Shown in pieces: positions 1 through 6,161 of a DNA stretch of 6,259 nucleotides. The notes beneath the pieces are model-generated. The model ran no database searches and was not told where the DNA came from. It saw only the letters and a list, made by a program, of their open reading frames with translations. The DNA is from Bacteroidales bacterium (GTDB lineage Bacteria > Bacteroidota > Bacteroidia > Bacteroidales > UBA4181): positions 1 to 6,259 of the forward strand of contig JAISDP010000220.1 in NCBI GenBank assembly GCA_031264715.1, read 5' to 3'. Position 1 is the first letter of the stretch, and each line of letters starts with the position of its first letter. Both the position numbers and the translations under genes were made by a program.

Positions 1-234
1 CCCCTGCTCGCCCGCATTTTGGGAACGCACAGTTCGGCGAAAAAATCGGGCAGATTGCTTGCCGGTATGATGACGGACAGTCAGTATGAAAATGTTACCG
101 GCAAATATTTCGATAGGGGAAAGGACGTTCCTTCGTCCGAACTGTCGTACAACAGGGCAAATGCTGTCAACCTCTGGGAACGCAGCATCGAATTAACTCA
201 ACTTCAACAGCAGGAAACTTTTTTTAAATTATGA
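1..234 (+). CDS. Short-chain dehydrogenase/reductase, C-terminal end (5' partial)
   Basis: The reading frame is open from base 1 and gives the last 77 residues of a protein whose beginning lies left of the window. The tail reads ...SGRLLAGMMTDSQYENVTGKYFDRGK..., then SS..S and LWERSIEL. A pattern of a late TGKYF followed about 25 residues on by LWExS is typical of the C-terminal end of NAD(P)-dependent SDR oxidoreductases of the retinol dehydrogenase / WW-domain oxidoreductase kind. The Rossmann fold, the TGxxxGxG cofactor motif and the YxxxK catalytic pair would all lie upstream and cannot be checked. An internal ATG or TTG start is unlikely, since only a fold fragment would result. The stop codon TGA overlaps the ATG of the next gene (ATGA), which suggests translational coupling. 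The substrate cannot be told from this piece. Confidence 0.75.
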   Translation, partial: PLLARILGTHSSAKKSGRLLAGMMTDSQYENVTGKYFDRGKDVPSSELSYNRANAVNLWERSIELTQLQQQETFFKL

Positions 235-587
235 AAATGAATCATACAAAGAAATCGTTCAACGGAAGAGCGTTTGTGTCAATCGTAACGCTACTCTTTT
301 TCACGGGTTTGGTTGTGTCGGGAATTATGCTGCAAGCGACCGACCATCAGTCTCTTACTTTCAACATAGTGTACTGGCACGTGATGCACATCCTTTTTGC
401 GGTTGTTTTTCTTGTTTTTGCACTGGTGCATATCCTGCGTAACATAAAAGCGCTGAAAAGCTATCTCTCAAAGGCAAAAAACGTCATCAGCAGGGAACTG
501 ATTGCAGGCTTGGTTTTGCTGGCAATTATCCTGCTGGGATGCTGGCTGTTGTCAGGGTATTTAGCGCAGTTTCATGAGATTCGATAA
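231..587 (+). CDS. DUF4405-type three-helix membrane protein with conserved histidines
   Basis: A 118-aa protein with three hydrophobic segments at about residues 14-34, 46-69 and 89-110, so an integral inner-membrane protein. The order GRAFVSI...TGLVVSGIML, then WHVMH (His50, His53), then LVHILRNIKALKSYL (His67) matches what I recall of the DUF4405 family: a first helix with FVS and TG, a W-x-x-x-H second helix, and a H-x-x-x-N-x-x-x-L-x-x-YL end. The family has no firmly assigned function. Histidines spaced along one helix resemble haem ligands in cytochrome b561-like proteins, so a redox role is an inference. The length is normal for a complete small member. The start ATG overlaps the SDR stop by 4 bp, and no better start lies upstream. 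An electron-transfer role coupled to the SDR is possible but untested. Confidence 0.7.
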   Translation: MKMNHTKKSFNGRAFVSIVTLLFFTGLVVSGIMLQATDHQSLTFNIVYWHVMHILFAVVFLVFALVHILRNIKALKSYLSKAKNVISRELIAGLVLLAIILLGCWLLSGYLAQFHEIR

Positions 588-598
588 ATATATCAGCT

Positions 599-712
599 AT
601 GAAATATGTAATAATAATTTTCGCTTTTTTGCTTGGCAGAAGTCGAGCGCTGTTCGGACAGCAAATGCGAACCGGAACAAATTCACTTTTGCTACCGGGC
701 AGCAAAACGTAA
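599..712 (+). pseudogene. Short signal-peptide-like ORF, possible gene remnant
   Basis: Eleven bases after the DUF4405 gene, an ATG opens a 37-codon frame beginning MKYVIIIFAFLLGRSRALFGQQ and ending at TAA. The first 22 residues look like a Bacteroidota export signal: a lysine, a run of aliphatic residues, then an A-LFGQQ cleavage-like end. The basic GRSR inside it is awkward for a signal. The remaining 15 residues resemble no domain and the frame stops. The most economical reading is the 5' stub of a third gene of the operon whose body was lost, but it could also be a real tiny peptide or chance. I found no continuation of the protein in the other forward frames before the convergent gene. 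Confidence 0.35.
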
Positions 713-738
713 AATTTTTAGATGGAAAAATATAATTC

Positions 739-784
739 AAAAAAAATCAGTCGACCAGCCGATATTTAAGCGATAAGGTTATCG
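739..784 (-). terminator. Possible terminator of the SGNH hydrolase gene
   Basis: Read on the minus strand, the stop codon is followed within a few bases by the inverted repeat CGATAACCTTATCG (771-784). Then come a weaker imperfect hairpin (about 747-764, around GTCGAC) and a run of eight T (739-746). A hairpin followed by a T-run fits intrinsic termination, but both stems are short and one has mismatches, so the call is tentative. Confidence 0.35.
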
Positions 785-789
785 TCAAC

Positions 790-2220
790 TTACGGTTTAC
801 TGTACTTTTGATATTCCTTTGCCCAGGCCCTGCAAAACAGTTCGGCCACTATCCTGGCGCCTCCAATGGTAAAATGTACAAAATCTTTCTGTGCTAAGGG
901 TGGTTGGGCAAACGCCCAACCCGGCATGGAATTTTCGCCGCCCATTGCTTCATACAAATCCCAGAATACACATCCCGTCTCGAAGGCTGCTTTCTTTTGT
1001 GCATCGCGTATCTTGCCGATATTCGGGTATGATTTGTAGCCGTCGGGGCTTTTCTGCGACATGTCGCTCACGCCTACCACCACGATCACCAAGCTAGGCT
1101 TCAATGCTTTGAGTAAACGTAATTCCCGCACAAACTTACGTGCGTAATAATCGTAATTTTCCACAACATTCGGCACTATGTTGGCGCCAAATTGTAAAAT
1201 CAGCATCTCAACATCCATCATACGGAACATCTGTCCCATTTGAGCTGTATCCATGCGGGTAAAGTCGAGACCGGAACTACCCCTCAGTGGCAGGTTGTCC
1301 ACGGCAACGCCACAGGCGCCATCAAGCGCTATGCCGTACAGGTCGGGTAAGCTGGAGGATACCAGTGACAGGTCAAGTGAATTTTGCGGAGCTTCGAACC
1401 GCCACCAAGCTGATGAGACTGTGTTCCGGGCCATCATTCGCTGTGCGTTTACCCGGTTAACCACAATGGTAAAGGGAGTTGTTGCCGGTCCGTAGAAAAG
1501 CCTGGCATGTGTAAAGGTACGCACATTACGGTAGCCGACATAAAAGGGCTTTAACCCGACATGTGCAATTGAGTCCGCTTTGTCGGAAGGGGTATAGCGT
1601 GCCAGGTTACCGGCAATGCCATAAAGGTTAAAAGCTGTGTTTTCCTTGTTGAGTACCGAAACACGTTGCCAATTGGGCGATATATCCTGCTGAAAGGTAA
1701 TGGAAACATCGTTTGCCGGGACAACCGGAAGAAACCCGATACCTTGCCCGCCATAATTTTTTTGCATATAATTACGAATGGTTGCCGTAATACGGTCACC
1801 TTCTATCTGCGAATCGCCATAATGCAGTATACGAATCAGTTTGTTCCGCTGGCGTATCTTATCAATTGCCCGGAACAACGGGAACAGTAAGGTATCCTGT
1901 CCCTGTGGAAATTCGAACGGATGCGTACCGTTGTAACCCTCTATGGAAGTCTGTTGCAAGCTATCCGGCGGCAAACTTAAACTATCAACCTTCGAAATCG
2001 AATCGTTACCGGGATCAAATTGATAATCGGCTGTGTCGATCGATGCAATAATTATTTGTATGTCCTTGTATTTTGCAGTATCGGACTTAAACCAGGTCCG
2101 GTAATCAGGGTAGCGGAATGACCACGTCCCTACCTCCCATCCGCCGGGAAAAGCCAACGAAATGATGAAGATAACAATAATCACACACAGTCCGAACAAA
2201 AAAATCTTTCGCGGAGTCAA
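790..2220 (-). CDS. Membrane-anchored SGNH/GDSL-family hydrolase
   Basis: A 476-aa protein with one N-terminal hydrophobic helix at about residues 5-23 and the rest presumably outside the cytoplasmic membrane. Residues 30-110 are a low-complexity, Asp/Ser-rich linker without recognisable fold. The SGNH blocks follow in order: HYGDSQIEGDR at 133-143 with nucleophile Ser137; a block II-like glycine in NLPLRGSSG at 309-317; FGAN at 344-347 with the oxyanion Asn347; and DFVHF at 446-450, where Asp446 and His449 form the usual DxxH. About 150 residues separate blocks I and II, including a beta-rich stretch, so the hydrolase carries an inserted or extra domain. Family knowledge makes it an esterase, or a transferase of acyl groups on carbohydrate; many Bacteroidota relatives sit beside MBOAT O-acyltransferases, but none is visible here. 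It points away from the rhamnosidase gene and shares its upstream region. The exact substrate is unknown. Confidence 0.8.
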   Translation of the reverse strand: MTPRKIFLFGLCVIIVIFIISLAFPGGWEVGTWSFRYPDYRTWFKSDTAKYKDIQIIIASIDTADYQFDPGNDSISKVDSLSLPPDSLQQTSIEGYNGTHPFEFPQGQDTLLFPLFRAIDKIRQRNKLIRILHYGDSQIEGDRITATIRNYMQKNYGGQGIGFLPVVPANDVSITFQQDISPNWQRVSVLNKENTAFNLYGIAGNLARYTPSDKADSIAHVGLKPFYVGYRNVRTFTHARLFYGPATTPFTIVVNRVNAQRMMARNTVSSAWWRFEAPQNSLDLSLVSSSLPDLYGIALDGACGVAVDNLPLRGSSGLDFTRMDTAQMGQMFRMMDVEMLILQFGANIVPNVVENYDYYARKFVRELRLLKALKPSLVIVVVGVSDMSQKSPDGYKSYPNIGKIRDAQKKAAFETGCVFWDLYEAMGGENSMPGWAFAQPPLAQKDFVHFTIGGARIVAELFCRAWAKEYQKYSKP

Positions 2221-2273
2221 AACAATTACTTTATTCTTCCGATCATACTAATTTACTTTATAATACGAAAGGA

Positions 2274-2309
2274 TAAAGATAAAGTTTCATTACTGACCGA
2301 ATAAAAACC
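2274..2309 (-). promoter_or_regulatory. Weak candidate promoter for the SGNH gene
   Basis: On the minus strand, TATCTTTA (2274-2281) matches the Bacteroidota -7 element TAnnTTTG at all but the last base. A GGTTTTTAT stretch (2301-2309) lies 19 bp upstream, where the -33 element should be. The gene starts about 50 bases downstream. The region is so AT-rich that a chance match is possible. Confidence 0.3.
2289..2306 (+). repeat. 18-bp direct repeat, copy 1
   Basis: ATTACTGACCGAATAAAA. It differs from copy 2 (2590-2607) at one base (C for T in TGAC/TCG). This copy overlaps the putative -33 region of the reverse SGNH gene. Confidence 0.65.
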
Positions 2310-2330
2310 AATTCTATATTTTATATTGCT

Positions 2331-2352
2331 ATTAACCAATCATTTTGTTAAT
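2331..2352. repeat. Inverted repeat ATTAAC-N10-GTTAAT
   Basis: A perfect 6-bp dyad (2331-2336 with 2347-2352) with a 10-bp spacer, so the half-site centres are about 16 bp apart, within the range seen for dimeric regulators. It lies just upstream of the putative SGNH promoter. In such AT-rich DNA a chance dyad is also plausible. Confidence 0.3.
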
Positions 2353-2455
2353 CTACTCTTTTTGCGAATTTCAAAAAAATATCAGCGATGCATTGACTTT
2401 TTAGAGGTATTGAAAGGCGACAAGGCGGGTATTTCCTCAATCAGGGTCAGAGACT

Positions 2456-2499
2456 CCAAAACGTCGTTTTTCTCATGTGAAGCCTCTACGAGGTTTTGG
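2456..2499. repeat. Imperfect inverted repeat 1 of the structured patch
   Basis: CCAAAACGTCG (2456-2466) is complementary to CGAGGTTTTGG (2489-2499) with a single mismatch, around a 22-nt loop. Inside the loop side, CCTC-TAC-GAGG (2483-2493) can form a smaller competing stem. The right arm shares two bases with the left arm of the next inverted repeat. Confidence 0.55.
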
Positions 2500-2559
2500 T
2501 TTGAGGGTGGTTGCATTTTTCTATGGATATGGTTTCCCTGACGGAAAATGCATCAAACC
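2498..2559. repeat. Imperfect inverted repeat 2 of the structured patch
   Basis: The right arm GAAAATGCATCAAACC (2544-2559) has the complement GGTTTGATGCATTTTC. The left arm is GGTTTGA (2498-2504) plus TGCATTTTTC (2512-2521), that is the same sequence interrupted by seven bases (GGGTGGT, 2505-2511) and one extra T. This would fold as two helices of 7 and about 9 bp with a bulge and a 22-nt loop. Confidence 0.55.
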
Positions 2560-2589
2560 AGCCCGCGCGAAGCATAATAAGTAAGAATA

Positions 2590-2607
2590 ATTACTGATCG
2601 AATAAAA
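2590..2607 (+). repeat. 18-bp direct repeat, copy 2
   Basis: ATTACTGATCGAATAAAA, matching copy 1 at 17 of 18 positions. It lies immediately upstream of the putative -33 element of the rhamnosidase promoter, a position suited to an activator or repressor site. Confidence 0.65.
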
Positions 2608-2609
2608 TA

Positions 2610-2641
2610 TTTTTTAAATATCAAACAGGATGCTAACTTTG
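2610..2641 (+). promoter_or_regulatory. Candidate promoter for the rhamnosidase gene
   Basis: TAACTTTG (2634-2641) matches the Bacteroidota -7 consensus TAnnTTTG exactly. A six-T tract (2610-2615) lies 18 bp upstream as a degenerate -33 element lacking its G. Transcription would start near 2647, leaving a leader of about 140 nt before the ATG at 2786. Confidence 0.5.
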
Positions 2642-2785
2642 CATTTTGGAAATAAAAAATGGCTTTATAATGAATTGTATGGGTAAAAGGGAAAGATATG
2701 AAAATTGAATCCTTTTCAGGATTTTGAATTACCCACACAAAATGTTATAAAACCAAGATAATAACCACCGTTAAAAATCACGAAT

Positions 2786-5700
2786 ATGACCATCCGAAAC
2801 CTCAAAACATTCCTCGTCATCCTTGCCGGACTTTTATTGCTATTCCGGTCCTGTCGGTATTCCGGCGCTTTGGAACAGGGCTTTGTAAGTCCGCCCGATT
2901 CCGTTCGGCCCGGCGTATACTGGTATTTCATGGACGGCAACCTGTCGAAAGAAGCCATGACAAAAGATTTGGAAGCGATGAAAAAAGCGGGGATCGGGAA
3001 CGTCGTGTATTTGGAAGTGAATGTAGGGGTACCACGCGGTCCGGTCGATTTTTTAAGTAGTGAATGGCAGGACATGTTCGGACACGCTGTAGCGGAATGT
3101 GAACGCCTGGGGATCAACATCACGCTGGGCGTGGGGCCGGGCTGGACGGGCAGCGGCGGGCCGTGGGTTGAAGCCCGGCAATCGATGCAGCATTTGGTGG
3201 CCGCATCGGTGGAAGTATCGGGTACGGGCCGGCAAACGATCACCTTACCCAAACCTGCGCCTAAACGACCTTTTTTTGGAGAAGGCAGTTTCACGCCCGA
3301 TGTAAAAAAACAATGGGACGATTTTTATGAAGATATTGCGGTACTGGCTTTTCCGGCGGGCGCATCAACCGTCGGTACCGACTTCGAACCCGGAAATGAA
3401 TATTTCCAGATTACAGGGATTGAAGAAAAAGCTCTTTATTACCGGAAACCGTATAGTTCTGTGCCCCGTGTGAAGCAATACCTCGCCTTTTCGGAAACGC
3501 ATCCCGGCGATCAGCCTGTTGACAGGGATCAAATTATCGACCTGACCGCCAGCCTTCAACCTGACGGTACATTGACATGGGATGTACCCGCAGGCAAATG
3601 GACAGTAATGCGTTTCGGAAGCCGCAATAATGGCGCGGCGACTCGTCCGGCGCCGCTGCCCGGCGTAGGGCTGGAGACGGACAAGTTCGACACCACCGCG
3701 CTGAATGCCCATTTGGACAAATTTACCGGAAAACTCTTCCGGCACATTGGATTTAAAAAGGCGCTCCCGCAAGGCGGTCTGAAAATGCTGCACATGGACA
3801 GTTGGGAAATGGGTGCGCAAAACTGGACCAGTCGCTTCCGCGAAGAATTTACCCGCCGCAGGGGATACGATCCGCAACCGTTCTACCCCGTATATGCCGG
3901 GGTAATGGTGCAGAGCCGCGAAGCAAGCGAACGCTTTCTTTGGGATTTGCGGCAGACGTCGCAGGAACTGATCAAGGAAAACCACGCCGGGCACATCAAG
4001 CGTTATGCCGGGCGTTACGGCATGCAGCTATCCATCGAACCGTACGACATGAACCCTGCGGCAGACCTCGAATTAGCCTCGGTAGCCGACGTCCCGATGT
4101 GCGAATTTTGGAGCGTACGCTACGGCTTTAACACAGCATTCGCCGTCATAGAGGGATCATCGGTAGCGCACCTGCTCGGGCAGCCGGTGGTGCCTGCCGA
4201 ATCGTTCACGGCATCCGGCGACGGCTGGCGTCAACATCCCGGGTCGATGAAAAACCAGACGGACTGGGCGTTTGCTTCGGGTATCACCCGCTTGGTATAC
4301 CATACGTTTCAACATCAATACCTCAATGATCGCCTGCGCCCCGGCATGACGATGGGCCCTTACGGAGTGCACTGGGACAGGAACCAGACCTGGTGGCCAA
4401 TGGCAGATGCGTATCACCGCTATGTTTCGCGCTGCCAATTCATGTTGCAGCAGGGCCGTACGGTAGCCGATATTCTTTACCTGACGCCCGAAGGCGCGCC
4501 GCATGTGTTTCGTGCTCCGGCCTCGGCGTTGGAAGGCGAAATGATTGATGGCGACCGGAGCAATTTCCGCAATGAAACGCCGCTCCCCGACCGTAAAGGC
4601 TATAATTTCGACGGTTGTCCGCCAAGTCTTCTATACGGAGCCGCGGTAAAGGACGGATTGATCGTATTCCCCGGCGGCGCATCGTACCGATTGCTTGTAT
4701 TGCCGTATTTCGAAACCATGACGCCCGAATTGCTCAAAAAGATTCGTGATTTGGTGAATGACGGAGCAACAGTAGTAGGCCTTCCACCACAAAAATCACC
4801 CAGCCTGAGCAATTACCCGGCATGTGACCGGGAAGTACAACAATTGGTTCAAGAACTTTGGGGTGGGGACGAAATTCCCGAAGACCTTGCAACACGTACT
4901 TTTGGGAAAGGAAGGATGATCTGGAGTAAGGAACTGCGCGATCAGGCGGATAACCTGTATCCGCAGTATGCTTTCACAGCCCGCATCCTGGCGTCGATGG
5001 ACATTCCGGCGGATTTTGAATCGACCGGGCCAATACGCTATACGCACCGTACGATGGATGGCTGCGATATTTACTTTGTTTCCAGCCGTACAGACCAGCC
5101 TGTGACAGCCGAATGTAAATTCCGCGACGCAGGAGGCCGCCCCGAACTGTGGAACCCGATAACGGGAGAAATGCGCCTTTTGCCCGAATATGCCGTCGAG
5201 GGCGGACATACTGTCGTTCCCTTGCAATTCGATATTCATCAGGGATATTTCATCGTTTTTCGCCACGAAACATCCCTCCCGGAAGCCCCTGACAAAAAGA
5301 ACTTCCCGGAAAGGAAACCATTAGCGGAATTGACGGCGCCCTGGACGGTTTCATTCGATCCTGCGTGGGGCGGTCCGGAAGAAGTCCGTTTTGATCATCT
5401 TTCCGATTGGAGCCAAAACGATCATCCCGGCATTAAATATTATTCGGGAACAGCCGTTTACCGGCAAACCTTTGATATTCCCGCAACGGGCAGCCGGCAA
5501 CTGTATCTCGACCTGGGCAGGGTGAAGAATATGGCGCGCGTGCGGCTCAACGGCCACGATCTTGGGGTTGTCTGGACGTACCCATGGCATGTGAACATTA
5601 CCGGCGCTGCAAAACCCAAAGATAACCAATTGGAAATAGAAGTAACGAATCTGTGGCCAAACCGCCTGATCGGTGACGAACAGATGCCCGACGACGGTAT

Positions 5701-5848
5701 CCACGGAGGACAGTGGCCCGAATGGTTGAAGGAAGGTGAACCGCGTACCAGCGGACGATATACGTTCACTACATACCGGCATTTTACCAAGGATTCGCCC
5801 TTGTTGGAATCAGGGCTGCTCGGACCGGTAACGATTTCGGGAGAATGA
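2786..5848 (+). CDS. Exported GH106-type alpha-L-rhamnosidase
   Basis: A 1020-aa protein. The start is fixed by an in-frame TAA at 2762-2764 and by an N-terminal export signal (charged residues 4-7, hydrophobic 9-20). The mature part opens with F-x-x-PP-x-x-x-RPGVYWYFMDGNLSKEAMTKDLEAMKKAGIGNV (residues 33-73), a signature I associate with GH106 and related GH2-like rhamnosidases. Candidate acidic catalytic residues are Glu341 (HMDSWEMG) and Glu472 (PAESF). Their spacing of 131 resembles that of two essential glutamates I recall for BT0986 of Bacteroides thetaiotaomicron, but I did not align them. SIEPYD (Glu418) and CEFW (Glu440) are other conserved-looking acidic sites. Residues about 853-962 look like a GH2-type jelly-roll sugar-binding domain (YRQTFDIP, LYLDLGRVKNMARVRLNG, LGVVWTYPWHV, NQLEIEVTNLWPNRLIGD). 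It probably removes terminal L-rhamnose from a plant or bacterial glycan in the periplasm or at the cell surface. The gene appears intact and has no SusC/SusD genes beside it in this window. Confidence 0.82.
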   Translation: MTIRNLKTFLVILAGLLLLFRSCRYSGALEQGFVSPPDSVRPGVYWYFMDGNLSKEAMTKDLEAMKKAGIGNVVYLEVNVGVPRGPVDFLSSEWQDMFGHAVAECERLGINITLGVGPGWTGSGGPWVEARQSMQHLVAASVEVSGTGRQTITLPKPAPKRPFFGEGSFTPDVKKQWDDFYEDIAVLAFPAGASTVGTDFEPGNEYFQITGIEEKALYYRKPYSSVPRVKQYLAFSETHPGDQPVDRDQIIDLTASLQPDGTLTWDVPAGKWTVMRFGSRNNGAATRPAPLPGVGLETDKFDTTALNAHLDKFTGKLFRHIGFKKALPQGGLKMLHMDSWEMGAQNWTSRFREEFTRRRGYDPQPFYPVYAGVMVQSREASERFLWDLRQTSQELIKENHAGHIKRYAGRYGMQLSIEPYDMNPAADLELASVADVPMCEFWSVRYGFNTAFAVIEGSSVAHLLGQPVVPAESFTASGDGWRQHPGSMKNQTDWAFASGITRLVYHTFQHQYLNDRLRPGMTMGPYGVHWDRNQTWWPMADAYHRYVSRCQFMLQQGRTVADILYLTPEGAPHVFRAPASALEGEMIDGDRSNFRNETPLPDRKGYNFDGCPPSLLYGAAVKDGLIVFPGGASYRLLVLPYFETMTPELLKKIRDLVNDGATVVGLPPQKSPSLSNYPACDREVQQLVQELWGGDEIPEDLATRTFGKGRMIWSKELRDQADNLYPQYAFTARILASMDIPADFESTGPIRYTHRTMDGCDIYFVSSRTDQPVTAECKFRDAGGRPELWNPITGEMRLLPEYAVEGGHTVVPLQFDIHQGYFIVFRHETSLPEAPDKKNFPERKPLAELTAPWTVSFDPAWGGPEEVRFDHLSDWSQNDHPGIKYYSGTAVYRQTFDIPATGSRQLYLDLGRVKNMARVRLNGHDLGVVWTYPWHVNITGAAKPKDNQLEIEVTNLWPNRLIGDEQMPDDGIHGGQWPEWLKEGEPRTSGRYTFTTYRHFTKDSPLLESGLLGPVTISGE

Positions 5849-6161
5849 GAATATCCATGCCCCCCGGTTCTACCATGTGTTTTCGGCTCTTTCATTTTAA
5901 ACCTCCTCTTTTATTTCTTCAAAAATATTTCCCTGCCGCTTGTTTATATCAAAAAAACCAGTACCTTTGCGCTCCGTTTTTAAAGGATTTTTTTGATTCT
6001 TAGATAAATATAAGGAATGAATTGAGAATTGAACAGTAGAAACGGTCAGTTCGCCTGGTTGCGCCTTCACGTAATATAAGCCGTTACTTTTACAGTTGCG
6101 GGTGTTTACCACGTTGTTGATGTATAAATTTTATTTAGACAAAAATTAAAAGTATCAGGAA
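5849..6161. other. 313-bp intergenic region ahead of rplP
   Basis: No gene seen. The first part (5849-5939) has no clear terminator hairpin for the rhamnosidase gene. The middle holds a strong promoter (5940-5969). The rest (about 5975-6161) would be the rplP leader. It contains a tandem GAATTGA pair (6019-6032) and a short distant complement AACGG (6041-6045) with CCGTT (6081-6085). No RpsC-like arginine-rich C-terminus is found in any forward frame just upstream of rplP. Confidence 0.65.
5940..5969 (+). promoter_or_regulatory. Strong Bacteroidota-type promoter upstream of rplP
   Basis: TTG (5940-5942) and TACCTTTG (5962-5969) match the -33 and -7 consensus elements (TTG, TAnnTTTG) with a 19-bp spacer, the textbook arrangement for the Bacteroidota primary sigma factor. 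The predicted transcript would begin near 5975 and run about 187 nt before the rplP ATG. Confidence 0.7.

Larger units (their letters stand above)
588..789. other. Convergent intergenic region
   Basis: This stretch lies between the end of the forward operon and the end of the reverse SGNH gene. Apart from the short frame at 599-712 it is AT-rich. It contains a small all-A/T inverted repeat (714-719 with 726-731) and the hairpin plus A-tract region described separately as a possible terminator. Confidence 0.6.
2221..2785. other. 565-bp divergent intergenic region
   Basis: No convincing gene is present. A 71-codon forward frame at 2326-2541 has no recognisable domain. The flanks (2221-2400 and 2580-2785) are AT-rich and hold the two putative divergent promoters. 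The middle (about 2400-2580) is richer in G+C and carries inverted repeats. Two near-identical 18-bp motifs (2289-2306 and 2590-2607) bracket it. A small hairpin (AATCC, 6-nt loop, GGATT at 2708-2723) lies in the predicted rhamnosidase leader. Confidence 0.7.

Noticed and set aside
714..731. ATTTTT-N6-AAAAAT inverted repeat considered as a terminator for the forward operon.
   Set aside because: The stem has only A/T pairs and no adequate stability, and such repeats are common in AT-rich intergenic DNA.
2326..2541. Forward 71-codon frame in the divergent intergenic region.
   Set aside because: It has no domain and poor coding character, and it spans inverted repeats. It is better explained as chance reading through a structured or repeated element, treated as a finding instead of a gene.
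2221..2785. Possible CRISPR or transposable element boundaries formed by the 18-bp repeats.
   Set aside because: There are only two copies 300 bp apart, with no terminal inverted repeats next to them and no transposase or cas gene. This is insufficient for either call.
2716..3294. Minus-strand 192-codon frame across the start of the rhamnosidase.
   Set aside because: It covers the signal peptide and the diagnostic N-terminal motif of the forward gene, and its own sequence is Pro/Ser/Thr-rich with no fold.
3365..3994. Minus-strand 209-codon frame inside the rhamnosidase gene.
   Set aside because: The forward frame encodes a clear, continuous family match. The reverse frame is a by-product of GC-rich codon use.
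5458..5895. Minus-strand reading frame (145 codons) with an AGGAGG sequence (5902-5907) six bases before its ATG, following one base after the stop of another minus frame (5897-6112).
   Set aside because: The frame is almost wholly antisense to the well-supported rhamnosidase and its residues are shadow-like (rich in S, P, R, H). Bacteroidota rarely use Shine-Dalgarno sites, so the AGGAGG is probably chance.
5897..6112. Minus-strand 71-codon frame upstream of rplP.
   Set aside because: It runs antisense across the consensus promoter and leader of rplP, and its protein shows no recognisable domain or start context.
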